Assembly: GCA_944472155.2 (NCBI GenBank) | Contig: OX235279.1 | Coordinates: 59,989,564 to 60,053,563 of the forward strand | Reading direction: 5' to 3' | DNA length: 64,000 nucleotides | Origin: Trichobilharzia szidati | Taxonomy: Eukaryota > Platyhelminthes > Trematoda > Strigeidida > Schistosomatidae | In this document: in pieces, positions 13,801 to 28,900 of the stretch | How the letters are laid out: each line of letters opens with the position of its first letter | How positions within the stretch are numbered: the first letter of the stretch is position 1 | Position numbers and translations under genes: made by a program | The notes under the pieces: model-generated | Database searches by the model: none | Told to the model about the DNA's origin: nothing | Seen by the model: only the letters and a program-made list of their open reading frames with translations

Positions 13801-15605
13801 TCAGTATCACGGATAAAGTAGTAATTATGAGGCGTTTCAACTTTAGGTAATTGTGGATCTGGACTGTGTGAAAAGCAACAATGCAAGAACAATGCATCTT
13901 GTCTACAAACATCTGGTTCTACTGTGATCTGTCAATGTCTTCTAGGAACTGCAGGACAACAGTGTGAAGAAAGTGAGTTTTACACACATTCGTAATCTTT
14001 GTGCTTAAACAAAAAGTAAATTATTTAATTCCTATGGGTGACTATATACGAAGTGTGAACCAAAATTTTGGAATTCTAGTGAAATTACTTTCTGTATAGT
14101 TAATGAATTCACTATGACTTGTTAGTTTGCGAACTAACCAATTATTGCTGCTCAAACTTTGAGTAGGGACTAAATAAATCTACTCATTGTTATTTTCCCA
14201 AAGCCATCTCATGTTTTTCTTACTGAACAGAAACATTTTTAGTCACTGGAATGTTGCATGAATGTTAATATTTGTAGTTTGGAAATTGTTTTTAGTAGTT
14301 CAATGGCTCGATTATACTTTGGATAGTTAATAGAAACCCATAAACTCTTTGTTGGCAGTTGACTGGATACGTACTGTCTATTTTCTTAGTCACTTACTAC
14401 TCGCCAATACCGAAGAGTATAAAAAATTCTTGTTAAAATAAACATTTGTGCATGTGAGAATGAAAATTTCAGACCCTTAGCTACTGTATATTTAACTTAG
14501 TAATTAAATAATTGAATATCTTAATTATTACTATTCATTCGGAGAAGGGTATGCGAGTTTACTTTTTGACCTGAAGGTCCTGGGTTCAATCTTCGGTGAG
14601 GTTAAGGGTTCGCCTTGCTGAAGAGTTGCAGAGAAGGACGAAGCAGCTATCCAGTACTCCTTGGTTTACAGCTGCTTTCTACCGCAAATCAACTCGTGAT
14701 CAAGTTTGAAATCCATCAAGTCCCTCCAAACAAACACTTGAAAATTCGAGGAAAATTAATTCTTATTTAGGAGTATAGAGTATATCAGTACGTTTTAGAA
14801 CAAACGCCATACCCAATTCTCCTATTAACTCACTTACATGAGGATCGAGTATTTCAGCCATAATGCTACTGATTGCAGAATTTACTAATAATAATAATTT
14901 CTATTTTCAAAAGTTAGTTTGTAAGGATCAGTTTTGTTTTTACGAGTCGATCACGGATTGATATCAGTTAGAGAATTCCTGAAAACTAGGGAGTACTGGA
15001 CAGCTGTTTCATCCTGGTTTGGGAATTGTTGGTAGTACGCATCTAGTGGGGTTACAACTCAAGCTCGTTTACCATTCAACGACTGGGACCCGAATCAGTG
15101 ATCCATGAATTCTAACTTCTACCAAGTTAAGATTTAGTACGACCACCAACCACTGTTATCGGTGGGATATCCATCCTCGCACGTGACTAGATGGACCTCA
15201 CTGGTCATGACTTCTCACTAGAACTCCAGGAAAGTCCATCCTGTTGCAAGTCACTAGCGACCGGGAGGTCCTGTTTTCGAACCCCAGTGGGTGCGTACTG
15301 CCGATGATTCCCAAACTAGGATCAAACAACTGTCCAATACTCCCTGGTTTTCAATGATTCTCTAACTGATATCAATCCATGGTCAACTCGTAATAATTTC
15401 TATCTGAAGTCTGATGTTTTCCAGCAGTGATTTGAATTAATAAATCCTTATATTGTTGTAATGCCTAAATGTTTGTTTGCTGTTTAAGAAACTGTTTATT
15501 TGATAGGTTTTACAAAAGTGAACCTATCTGTAGGTCACTATCTTTGAGCACGTGGGTGAATGATGATTACTTAGGAGTATTGCACTATTGACTATAACAT
15601 ACTAC

Positions 15606-15645
<40 letters not shown>

Positions 15646-18600
15646 CTGACTGGAACAACTAGTCAAATATGTATTGTTTTCTGTAGCTATTTAAACCATG
15701 CCTTCTGTGCAAAATGGTGTGGTCGATAAAACACAGTTAATGCTTGATCACATAGAAGATATCCAGACTATGATTGTGCGAAGTAGAACAGCTGGTCTAC
15801 TAAACCTCAGAACAACACATTTAAGCGAACAACATTGTTTTCAATTAGATCTCATCAGGCTTAACTCTAATATACATAACTTCGCAAATAACAATTTAAG
15901 TATAAACCAATCATGGTGTTTTGTCTATAGGATAATAAGATGGTGAATATAAATTGTGCAATTATTCATAATAGTGGTAATGAAAATAATAATAATGGTT
16001 TTATCAATAATAAGGATGAAAAAGTGAGGCAATCTGTGATAACACGAATAACGAAAAACAGCATGGTTAAACAAACAACTGTTCAGGTAGAAGTAGTCGA
16101 TAAAGGCTAATAAAAACAAATGAGCCGATTAAGTAATGCTAGATTGTAAGGGAAATAAATGAAACACGTTTTTAATGAAGATGTGATCAGATTGAGGGAT
16201 GATAAAATAGGGGTTGAAAATATAAGTAAGGGGTGGTGGAGAAGTCATCAGTTGGTTGTGTCTTAATAGGACAAGGGAGGCATAATGGCTGTACGAACTT
16301 CTTCGGAATGAATAGTTTGGGTTTAATAGTTCGAATGCCTATCGCCTCAGCTGTGTGCAGTAGACGAATACGAAGTCTACTGGAAAGATTCGGTTGGATA
16401 CGATGAATTACTTTGAAAGCTCTCGTTTTCTCCACTACATGACCACTATCAACTAAATGTGACAAAATTGAGCTACGAATTGTTTTTGTCTGTCCTTTGC
16501 CAGACCACGATCGGAGATGTCCACTAACATGTTGGCTAAGCTGTCTAGCAGTACGTCCAACATAACTGTCACCGCAAGTGCAGGTGAAGTGATAAATACA
16601 CATAGATGTGGCAAAACTATCTAGCTTATCCTTCGTTTGCTTTCCAATCATTCGTCGGCTAGCGAATGACAAACACAGGTATGCTGCGTAAAACGTTCTT
16701 CGTATACTCCTGGAAAGTCTCTGAAATAAAATCTCACTTGATAAGTCACCATTAAATTGTAACTTAATAAACAGAGATGTTTTACATGCAGTTATGGTCT
16801 CAGGTTTTTTCTCTGATGTTTTCATATGTTTCTTTATGAAACTACTTGGATAGCCCATCTCCATCAAGGAATCGTGAATATATTCAAATTCCTTTTGTAA
16901 GAGGTCATCCGTACATAACTTTCTTGCTCTGCTCGTAAGACATTTACGACATTTCTTTTATATTTAATGGGTACATAACTAAGGAAGTGTGTGTATTGCC
17001 CTGTGAATGTGCTTTTTCTATACACGCTTCTCCCAAGTGACCCATCTGCTCGCCTACTTAGTAAGACATCCAGGAGATGTAGTTTACTATCCTGCTTCTC
17101 TTCACAAGTAAAAGTAAGCGAGGGGTTGACGTTGTTGAATTTCATCAACACTTCGTCTATGTTAACATTCCCACCAGCTAAGATAAATGTATCATCGACA
17201 TATCGATAATACATATCAAACTCCTTGATGATGCCTTTCAATTTCCCGTTTTCAAGTTTTACGAGGAAGAAGTCAGCTAATATTGGGCCTAATGGTGAAC
17301 CTATAGCTATTCCATCTTCTTGTCGGTAGTATGAATTATTGAAGACAAAGTGAACATTCATTGTGTATTTAAGAAGTAATTCTTTGAGGCTACACAAGGG
17401 AATTCCTAAGTATAAACCTTAGTATAAAATGTGAGACTTTATTTTTATCTTTTAAGACACACTGAGAAAATGTATCGGGGAAACAAAGAAATGAGCGAAT
17501 CGGGAATATCAAATTCACACTTGAGGTTATGAATGCAAAAGCAGTTCTCAAAGAAAACGTCTAAGCATAAAAAAATAAAACCGAAGTAATGATAGGTTTA
17601 ATGTAGTGTCACCAAAAGACACAATCTTGATTTGTAATCTGAAGGTCAAATGCTTACGGACCCGATGTTGCCATGACTAAGAAAGTTTTAAGAATACTTG
17701 AAATAGTAATGTGTGCCTATTAAGCACTTAGTTTAATGATTTCAGAGATACTTTGCTAGAAAAAATGGTTCCCCGTTCATTCACTTTTTATGCTGGCATT
17801 CTTCTAGTGGCTGTGTAGTACACCACATGTAATAAAAGGTTTTGGGGGAGATAATATAACTTGAAAATCCATTCATTTAGTAGTCTAAGGAACACTAAAT
17901 TTTGTTTGATCAACTCGTGGGAGTTTCTAGGCATATAACGAACAACTTGCCAAGGAAATGGGGATTTCGGAAGAGAATAACAAAACACTTTCTGTTATTA
18001 TAGCTAACTCTAAATCAATAAATTCATTGACACTCTGAAAGGCTGCTTGTTTTCATCTCTTGGTGTTAAATGCCACTAGTGAATAATCGTTTAAGTCGAT
18101 AAATACCAAATCCTCTAGAGAGAATTATTATGACTGGCAGGTTGTAGTATTTTTGTCAGTACCCAGTGTATTTAATCACTGACGATGTAGTTGACGTTTA
18201 TTTTTCCTCCTTTGTAGGAATTGAGGTGATCATGCCTTTCTACAACGGGTATTCATATACAGAATATGTTGGATTAAGTGGTACATCCTCATCATTTACC
18301 ACTTTACAGCTCCACTTCAGGCCAATTAAACCGGATGGATTACTGTTATATGAAGGCTATAGTCAAGACAAACGCGGTGACTTCTTATCTGTAATTTTAT
18401 TTCATGGTCATTTGTTAGTGGCATTCGACCTGGGTTCCGGTTCCGCATTTCTAAAGTAAGATAATAGTCATTACATTAGAGATTATGGATAGTAATTTGA
18501 TGTATCTAACATCGTAAATATGACAAAACACATAAACTCGGTCGATATAAATGGAAATATGATGATTAGTACCTGAAAGTTGAGAAGAATTTTCTGTATC

Positions 18601-21600
18601 AACTGTGAAATTTAACCGGTTCGATCTGACATCAAATAAATGTGTTTACAAATACAGTCGGTAAATACCGCACGCTTGTGTAATTTTTCAACTTCAATCG
18701 TTAGATTGTTATCATGATCCAACATCAGTTACAGAGATCACTGAAAACTAGGGAGCCCTGCACAGCTGATTCGTTCTATTTGAGGACTCTTCGGCAGTGC
18801 GCATTCAAGATCCCACCAGGTATCAAACCTGGGATCTCCAAGTTAGAAGACTAAGCCACTTGGGCTGGAATTCAATAACCCCTGAATTCTAACTTTGTCA
18901 ACTCGTGATACAACTCTGCCCTCACAAGTGCCTTCGATGAGCATCTACTACAAATAAGAACGCTGTCTATATATACATTCATATTTACTAAAACGTTTTA
19001 GTGTGTGCGTAATACCCTTTTATCAAAAATAGTTTTATAGTGATACGGTAGTGTGAAAAACTGTTTTTATTGATGCAGCAATAAACAAGCTGTATTCCAC
19101 CCATCAAGACAGATGAACATTAGTTCTTGTCTGTATCAGACTTTCTCAGGACATTTTTAAGGTATATTTTATCACTGACAGGGCTTTTTATGGTCATGAA
19201 TATCAGGTCAAAGTGTACCGCTGAGTGTTAAGTGATCATACGTAATTAGTGTTTAAAGACTACGACTCAGGAATATTTACTAAATGGTATCAGCATAAGA
19301 TGAAGTTCTGTTGTCTGAATCACCGATAGTGGAGAAAATGTATTGCGTCGCCACGTCAATGCCTATAAAGTATTCTATACTGGTGAATAAGCATTTCCCA
19401 ATTCCGATGGTCATTTTAATATATGTGAATGCTGTTTATCATAAAATAAAGTAGATCTAGTTAAAATAAGCTCGTGTTTAGAGTATCGTTGTTAGGGTAA
19501 AAGAATAAATAACCGGCTTAAGTGTTCTTGTATACGCTCGCATAACGTGAACAACTATGTGAGTCAGTTTGCGTTTCTCATAGCAATTTTAAAATGTATT
19601 CTGAAAAAGGAAAACATAGAGTCACTTTTGTAAGCAAACTAACGGAGAGACATTACGACGGATGACTTCTAGATATTTTATCTATTATTTTTAGGAGCCC
19701 AAAGCCGATTAAAATGAATGAGTGGCATCGAATTCATTTTTGGAGAATCGGTCGTGAAGGTTATCTACAAATTGATTCAGATGAACATATTATGACCAAT
19801 TATTCATTCGGTTCACAAGTACAGTTAACTCTGACGTACTCTTTATTCCTTGGTGGTCATCCAAATATGAATATTATATCAACTCATTTAAAACCATTCA
19901 TTGGATATTCAACAAACATGAGTTTTGGATTTCAAGGATGCATCGAATCCGTATGTTTGTTTATATTGTGTGTATATAAAAGGTGTAGGGTGTAACTTTT
20001 AAAGTAATTAGTACGCTAATTAAACAAGTGTCAAAAGTTATTTTTCGGTCAAACCGTGTGAGACACAAGTCGGGAGTAATACCGAAGTTATTGGACATGT
20101 TTCATAACTAATTAATCAAAAGTCATAATTCTTAAGTTGGTTTTTAAAATCCATTTGACTGAATTTTCTGATACCCCTTAAATGATCCAGTTTATGAGCT
20201 GTCAATTTAGCTTATGCACGTGTAAAAGGTCTTCGTAACAAAGTTTATTTTGATATATGTAGCTGACTGATAAAATCACAGTTTTTGAATCGAACTTTTC
20301 CCCACCAGTCCTTGCGATCACTAGTGGTTGTAAACTAATAGCCTGTGGAATGTCGTTCGTTAAAAAAGATTTGAAATTTTCGTCTTTGTATTTCACCTCA
20401 ATTTAGAGTTAGAAATTTTCGAACCTACATGGTGCATTAGCTAGTATTCATCACAGTGGCTTACCCTAAAAACTGAAGAATATTACTTTATTCTCAGTAC
20501 TCGAACTCATATCAGACGGTGTAAAAAAATAAAAACTTTGCCAGTTAAGCTATCCAGTCATCAAGTAAATGTATCTACAACTGCAAACTATGCCTAAATC
20601 ATCCTTCATGTAGAAAGTTATGTAGTTACGTAGCTTCTTATTTAGAGCTCAGCGGTGAAACACATCGACTAAATATTAGTGGAACCAACACAACGAAAAC
20701 AGAAACAAACGGCTTTTAGAAACCTTCACTGGTTTGTTATCAAAAACGAAATAATATATGGAAACTGCTGATGAGATAACCCAAGAGACCGTTTAGTTAA
20801 TTATATATATTTTGTGAATTTTAATTTTCATCACCTCCTTGGAGAATTTTGAACCAGTTTACCGAATTCGAATGAATTACTTAGATATCACAGAGGTTTC
20901 TACACATATAGTGTTATATATTTTGTAATTGTATTGGATTTTTGTGTTCTATGATCTAGTTTTACATTATGCGAAAAAATGAATTTCGAAATTAACACTT
21001 ATCGAATAATAAATTTTGAAAGTTTTAACTTCTCACTTCTTTGAATAATATAGAGATCATGAGTAGTGTTACAAAATCTTCTTAGGTTGAAACAAACGGA
21101 GTCATTATCAACCCCATCGATGATTCCATAAATGGTGTAAATATTTTAAACTGTGATGGAGAAGCATGCGCTCGATCAAATTCTGTATGTTTAAATAAAG
21201 GAAGGTGTTTACAAACTTCACATGGTTTTACTTGTGTTTGTCCACTTGGATTTCAAGGAACCCATTGCAAAGAAAGTAAGAAAGAAGGCATCGTTTTGTA
21301 TTGGTAAATGTTTTAATTTATTCTAATAACTATACCAAAGGTAAACTTCCAGAATCACAGAGGTTAGGCAAGCATAGTGTCATGCAGGTGTTGAATTCAT
21401 GCCTCTGAGTTTGTTTATGGAGCTTTATATGTACAAGTAAATGTGGAATTGCATAATTTATCATATACCGCAATAAAATTAATGATATTTGTAAAAATTG
21501 TGTTTATAAAATCTTAGCGAAATTGAAATGAGTAATTCCAAGGTTTCATTCGGCAAACTGGTCCGAACTTCTGCAAGGAAATTAATCGAAATTAACACAA

Positions 21601-22884
21601 CAGAGGTTTATGTGTAAAAACGACAGCCCTTGCTTTTAAAATCTTTGTACAATCATACGAGTCATGAAAAGTCATCAAAATAATGATAATTTCAAATTAG
21701 TCTAAAGAGAAGATGAGAGTGTGTACCAATTTCAGTTTATTGGGACCTACTTGTTGTGCAGTCATGTGTTAGAACACTTTGTTTTTGCGATTTTATGATT
21801 TCTCATAAGTTGTTTAATCTTTTCCCCAACCACATAAATTCACTGAAATATGTCCGATAAGTCTCGTTCAACATTATACCGCAGATTTTGCGAAACCACA
21901 AGTAAAAAGGCATCCCAAAGTTGAATACATCAGTTAGGTGACATGATTAACTAAACAGCAAGCACTTGAATTTATAAAGTTGAGACGAATCCAATATGTC
22001 TTAGTCTGTAGAGTAACTCAAAAACTGGCAGTCTGCTTAATTTCCACCCGATAAAACACATCAGTCTCTTTATTTCGTATTGCTTTAATTATTCCATTAT
22101 TTCCTATGGTCGCAGAGCGCAGTCACAAACATATTTAACTGCTTTCAACTTATTGGTGAGCATTTCTAAATTATGAAGGATATTACAAAGGTTTAGTATG
22201 TGCTTCAGAGGACAGCGTGCCGCCACATGATATACCATAGATTTTATTTTTGCTTGAAGATCTCAGATGGAAAGAAAAATTGCGTTGAGAGTTCTGTAAA
22301 ACCTGTAAACTATCTACCTAGAGAACAGCTATTATTATGAAATTATCCTGGATCAGCTACTTTAAAGTTTCACCATTCAAGCAACATTTCACGATGAACA
22401 CTCTGGACTCAATAAAGCCTTTTATAAATTTATACTACTAATATCACAAAAGTAGGCAAAGGATACGTCCTAACTTGAACAATAATTTACTAATTTAAAA
22501 ATGTGACACTGTGGTGGGATTCATGATTTTCTAGGATGCTCTGAATTAAATAGCACTATTTTTCCATCACTTTAACGGCCTATGAGGATGGGAGGAAGGT
22601 TGGTATTCGTTGAACCTTATAACATGATAAATCATACTTCCGGTCATTATTTCATTTCATGAGCATGAGAACCCACCTTGATTTCTGATGGTTATTAAGT
22701 CAGAATTATTCGTTTTCTTCAAATAATACTTACGGATTAAACAGACGATCTAAAAATTAGTTCAGTTTACATTTGATTTCATTATTTAGTCTATAGGACA
22801 TGAAATTCATTGCATTGAAACTTTTGAACCAAACATTTGAAACCAAAAGCCCCCAAGGAAAGCACAAAGGAAGTCACCCTGCCA

Positions 22885-22926
<42 letters not shown>

Positions 22927-25900
22927 GGATATATCAGAAATCACTGCAGGACTCGTCAAACCTTTGGGAATTGACGTCGCACACAAACCAACAAAGTCAC
23001 TTCACTCAATTATATGTCAACCACAGACTCAGCAGCAAAAGAAGATAAAACCAACATCATCTACAAAATAAATTGTAACAACTGCGAAAAACACTATATT
23101 GGACAAAGTGGACGCCCCCTTCGTCTTCGTATCCACGAACATAAACTAGCCATCAAAAGACACAACATCCACTCCCTCATATCACTACATACAGACAACC
23201 ACGGGCATCAATTCGATTGGGATTGTGTTCAAATATTAGACAGAGGAAACAACAAGAATGCTAGAGAATTTTTAGAAGCTTGGCATTCCAGTGAATCATC
23301 AATCAATAGACACATCGAGATAGACAAAATTTGTCAACCGATAAGAAAGAAACCTCACACGCCAAGGGTCAAAATTCAAGTCAAAGAAACAATGAGTGAC
23401 AATACATGTAGCCTAGAAGGTGTGAAAACACACAAAAACAACCAATCACGTTCAAGGTCACCGGGAGAGATGATTAATAAACTCGTGGAGAAATCTAAAA
23501 GCTCACTTCAAATTGAAGTATGCCCTGAAGATGTCACCTAGTAGGGTGATGAAAGCTTCGCAAATTAACTATCCAGATCAGAGAACACAACCACATCAAA
23601 ATGATCCACCTGAGCTACAAATCTTCTCCATCATATCTAAAGTTCTTATTAAAACAAGAAGTATTCGTTTCTGTGTAAAACATAATGTTTTCATACTTGG
23701 GCGTAATTACTGCTTTAGGGAATGAATAATACGCCTTTTAATGATGACAAAAGTAAATGACTGCCAATTTCAGGCATAATGTTTCGTCATCAACCAAAAG
23801 ATAATACATAGCATTAGATTAATCAAAACGAACCTAGGAAAGTTCATAAGTAGAATGCATGTAAACATTCGTCTTCAAAGCATGCAGTCTAAGCTGTCTA
23901 GCGAGAGAACAGTCAAATGTTTTTCATTAGTAAAGTATTGAAATTAATGAGAAAACCAGAGTTTTACAGCATCACAGTAGCACATACTGACGGCTCAAAC
24001 TCTGTTAAAATTATTCAGTTGATAATAAACATCAGTGAGAGTGAAGGCTATATAATTTAAATCTCTTATTACACTAATTAGTAAAATTAGTAACTAACAT
24101 CTATCATTTCTAAATTTTTTATTAATCTTGTTTTTGTTTGAAATATCCATTTCAAATGTTCATCAAGAAATTAATTGGCAGGGAAAGCAATTAGCCACAT
24201 TTCGAGGGAACAGTTTTGTCGAATTCACAGCAAGTTCACTAAATTACAGGTCTGTGGGTTTTTAATGCTTTTTTGTTACGAAAACCTTAATGCTATTTTT
24301 TTTATTTGATATACAATGTTTAAATACTCGAATATAAAGTGTACACTAAATGGTGTTTGCCAGTATTCTCTTGTAGGATGGGCAACAAATTTATTTGAAT
24401 AGGTCCTTCAAATCAGCACATTTCCGCATATCAAAGAAAAACAGTTACAACAGTGGTGTGAACACGGGCAGTAATTTTGCTCGAAATATTACTAATAACA
24501 AAACTTATCATTGTGTGCAAACGATTGAAATAAAATTATGCTTTAAATGATCTTCCTCATAGTATTCTCTCCTGACCTTCAGGACTTTTTCAATACAGTA
24601 ATTCTATCCTGAGCCACACGTATCTCTCAGCATTTCAAATAGAAAGAAAAACAAGTGGACTGAATCTAGCTGCATTACTAATTACTTTCTTGGAAGTGTT
24701 AATAAAAAGATGATAAGAGGTTTACAAGGTGCGCGCTTCATTTATCCAATCATATTTCACATTTGGAAATTACTTCCCTTAAAAAGTATTTGCTTTTATA
24801 CATAGAAAAGTAGTTATTTAGTATATGTGGTAAACATCAAGATTGCACAGCTTTCTCATTTTTTACTGGGATTACAGTAACTTTCCACTCCTTTTGCTAT
24901 GTTTTGTTACTCTGCAAACCTAAGCATTCCTCTTATTGAATCCTCAGGTTTGGTTTGATAAAGAAATCCACTGTGCAACTATACTTGCTGATTTCCCAGG
25001 CTTTTTTCAACTAAAAAATTTCAGTGAGCACTCATAGACAGGCTCATGTAATTGTTTTAATGATAACAAGATTTAACCATTAGAGATATATTTTTTTAAA
25101 TGTTTAATTACCTTCCATTTATTTTGATGGAGAAATCCGATAAAGGTTTGTAGAGTCTCTTAAGAAACTGTTGGGTATGATTCCGTTATTCGTGCTAAAC
25201 ATGATTTATTTTATTAATATGAGACTTGCAGGTCAGTTTGATTCAAACTGTTCAAAAAATAAATCAAATGGAGTAAAAAAACGATTTGATCCTTCCAATT
25301 AAAAGAAATTTTAGGATGATTGGGATGAATGAAATGATGAAATAACAGCCATTTTAGTTGATTAATGACTGTTGATGAGAAATAATCTGTTGGTTCAAAC
25401 TCATACTAGTGTGAAGTTATAGACGATTTTGTCAACTGTCATGAAGCTTTGAGTCAATCGGAGGGTAATTATCTGCAACAGATCTTTCATGTATCCAGGC
25501 CATAGACCACACCTTTTGTTTGATAATGTTTGACACAAATGTGAGTAAACGGGATTCAAACCATGAGACTCAATGACTGGAATTAGAGTGACAATCCTTT
25601 GTGCCATATTAAAACAATGCAGTTAGCTGTTAAACATAAGTCATATTCCATTTTAAATAAGCCATCACTTCTTTACAGAAGATATTGGCTTATTTCAGAG
25701 GTCCAGTAATGAACCAAAACGGTTTTTAAACAGTCAGCAGGCATGTAATAAGCGACAGGAATAAGGCTGCAATTCTAACCACAGAAAGATTCAAAAATAG
25801 ACGGAAAATCATACCCTGGACGCAATATCTTTACAATGTACACTGAATAACAGTAGATCGTTGAAAGCAATTAAAGACATCTGCTGCCGTTTAGACAGAA

Positions 25901-28900
25901 ATGAACACTTTATTTTATGAATAAAGTTAAGAGTTCTGCTGGTAGAATTGAACCTACATCTGAAGATTTTTTAAAATTAGATTAATCAGAAGATATATTT
26001 TTAATGTTCCAATGATATCCACCTTATACCGGATTAAAACCTTTTCAGAATAGATTGTAAGAAATAGTATGTTTGTTGGCAATCTTGCTGATTCTTACTT
26101 TCAATGTTTTTTTATATTTGGTGTCTAGTACTGTAATTAGTAGTGCACGGTTTGTCCTATTTAGAACTCGTCAGCTCTATGTGCCTGCATCATAATGATT
26201 AATGGTGTTTCAAATGACACATAAAACTAGAGTAACTGTTTCAAACTGTAAGCGCCATTTCATTTTAAACAACTTCTATTATGCAGATTAACTGAGGAAA
26301 TAAATTCTGTTCATTTTTGGTGAGATTGTGTTATTCTTAAGATGAAAGAATAGGAAAATCAGCCTTCTTTTTCTCAGATGACGGATGGTTATCTACTATT
26401 AATAACTTTAACATTTAACTATGCTTTTATTAAACTGACTGTGTGATCGATGTTTTGTGAACTTACAAATGAGTAAGCGATTTATTGACTGAATTTATTT
26501 TTTAGACCTAAAAGTCATCATTATCATCTGTCATTTGAATTCAAATTAGCCAATAACAGTTTTGAAGGCGACATCAATTCAGCCGAAAGTTATTCACAAG
26601 TTTACAACAAATCTTCTAACTTTATTAAACGGTATCTCGTCTATGCAGTGTTTGAAAACGCCTATAGGACTCAGAATGTATTGATTCAACTTCTTCCTAT
26701 CAATCGGTTTGAATTGAAGGTAGAAAATACAGAGTTTAACACAATGAAAATGTCCTCCTCCAATCTGACAAATCAGTCCATAAACAAAGAAGAAATGTGG
26801 AAAAGTACGCATAATCAATTCAGTCGAAGACTTTGGATACAAAAATATGATATTTCAGAAGAAATAATGACTGCAAACTTTTGGCACAAAATTTTACTCA
26901 CGAGGTTCGACAAACATTTTATCCATTTATGCTGTGATTTATTAAGATATGGATTTTATGTATAGTTTGTCTATAACTCATATGTCAAATAATTAAAATC
27001 CTGCACTGCATTATCAATTAGCTAATACTGCGGTGGTGTGATACAGAAAAACTGTTCCAACAGAATTGTATTCTGTCTCTAACAGCAACAACAACTAAAA
27101 GGCACTATTTAACTCTGGGTATAGTATTCAGACGTTAGCATCAACAAATACAACGATTCTTACTGTGAGAATAACATTCGGTTGGAACACTTTGTCTGTA
27201 TCAAACCACCACAATACTATCCTTAAAAATGACTCAGATTGATAGCGGGAAATTGATTAGAATTCAATGTACCTTGACTGCCAGTTAAGCAGTAAATCGT
27301 AGGCCCCTAAAATTCACAGGTATAAACCATACTTTTTGGAACTTCATGCTTCAAATGGATAACTGAGACTATATAAAAAGAATGTGCTTTGGTAATTTTC
27401 TCCAGCGGAGCTCAATCAATTCAATCCGTCAGAAAACAGTTTACCTTATCGTGGCTCAAAGAATGTTTGAGAAATGTAATACGTTGTGTTTTTAAAAAAT
27501 TTTATTGATTTTTGCCCACGGAAATCTCTTGATGATGTGTGAAATTTTCCACTGCGTTAGGATGAAACTTCATCAAGCTACAAGCAACAAAGGTTCACTG
27601 CTTCTCATAAATGTTCATACTGCTGAGCATAATGCTCTACTTATCCCACTGGTGTTCGTTTACATATTATGCGAAATAAATCCACCGAAACAAAGTTGAG
27701 ACTAGTGCCTTTTGTAAAGAGATATTTCTAATATCTTTGCCGAAATGTCAGTAGTTTAAAATCATGAAATTTTGTTATTGAACCTGTTAAACGCAAACTA
27801 ACTGTTGGCCACCTACTGGCGCAAATCGTTGGATTGTTAATTATCATTTTTTTTCATTAGGCTGTTTAATCATATTTTGGCAACTTTGTTTTCCAAAACT
27901 TACTGCACATCTGAACAGTATTTCTCTTTTCACTAGCGAATGTACAACGTGAGATCTTTTTCACCAACTGTAGAATTTTACTTAGCGAGAATTCATTTGA
28001 TACTAAACTAAAACAAAGATTATATTTTTCGATATTGTTTAGAAGTACAACGGGTTTCACACTATTCATTAATCAGTCGCTGATTGCTCGAGTTCATTTA
28101 GTTGAAAATGATATTTACGAAATGTTTCCAGTCAGACTTTATGTTGGTAAGTCCTAAATTAATTTTCTACGTATCGTGTGATCACTCAACGAAACTTTTG
28201 ACAGTTAAACTTAACTGTCACTGGACACCAAAAAATGATTCTCGTTATTGTGGTCAAATGCATTTTACATATTGTCCTGTCTCTCATTATCCCCATGAAA
28301 GTATTAAATTATGGAATTTAACAGAATAAGAATGGTGTAAGACTACGAAGTTTTAATGAAAAACAATTATTATGTATTTTACATCCCAAGATGTGAAAAG
28401 ATAAATGGTCGGTAAAAAAAACTATCAGTCGTCACCATTCCCTGAGATTAGTTTAAGAAAAACACAAAATCAAAATCGTTATGCCAAACTCTATTTTACT
28501 CCTTATTAGTTAGAACTTAGCATGTCAAAAGCCTAGACAAAAAATCTGTCAAATCAATGGAATGAAGATACGAGCAGAAAATTTTTGGATATTTAAACAT
28601 GTAGGCGCAAAATGGTACAATCGTGATTAGTATAAAGATTACTTTTCAATGAAACACCCGACTTATACTCCTATGAAGAATACATCTAGGTGCGTGTACT
28701 TTACATACCCAATAACTTCAAACTTATGCAACGTTCATAAGTGTTCCAATGATTTCTGTTTTTGTTTAATTTACAAGCCACACAATGCTATATTTCTAGT
28801 AAAAAAACATAGTGCTTTAGAGTTTTGAGAAGTAACGGTCCATGTGGTTTCTTCCATAATAGTCATCTGATGAAAATCTTTAGCATTTCAGATTTTCTGT

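Larger units (their letters stand above)
15821..17420 (-). mobile_element. PLE, 5'-truncated, with terminal hammerhead
   Basis: A minus-strand element in the host intron 13973-18217. It carries partial reverse transcriptase, GIY-YIG domain, 3' untranslated region and a hammerhead at its 3' end (left). It is truncated on the 5' side within the palm domain near 17400-17420. Unlike its neighbours, no inverted arm is evident on its 5' side. Confidence 0.85.
22800..23565 (+). mobile_element. Second PLE lineage (Neptune-like) with GIY-YIG
   Basis: It lies in the host intron 21276-24167. The part before the endonuclease reads ISEITAGLVKPLGIDVAHKP in one frame, the PLE motif preceding the GIY-YIG domain; a frameshift near 23020 leads into the endonuclease frame. 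A TA microsatellite lies within the upstream V-T-L-P-Y-I coding motif. The domain style (I-Y-K-I-N-C...H-Y-I-G-Q-S-G-R) differs clearly from the C-I-Y-Q-F-T-C-S-C-G family elsewhere in the window. Confidence 0.75.
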
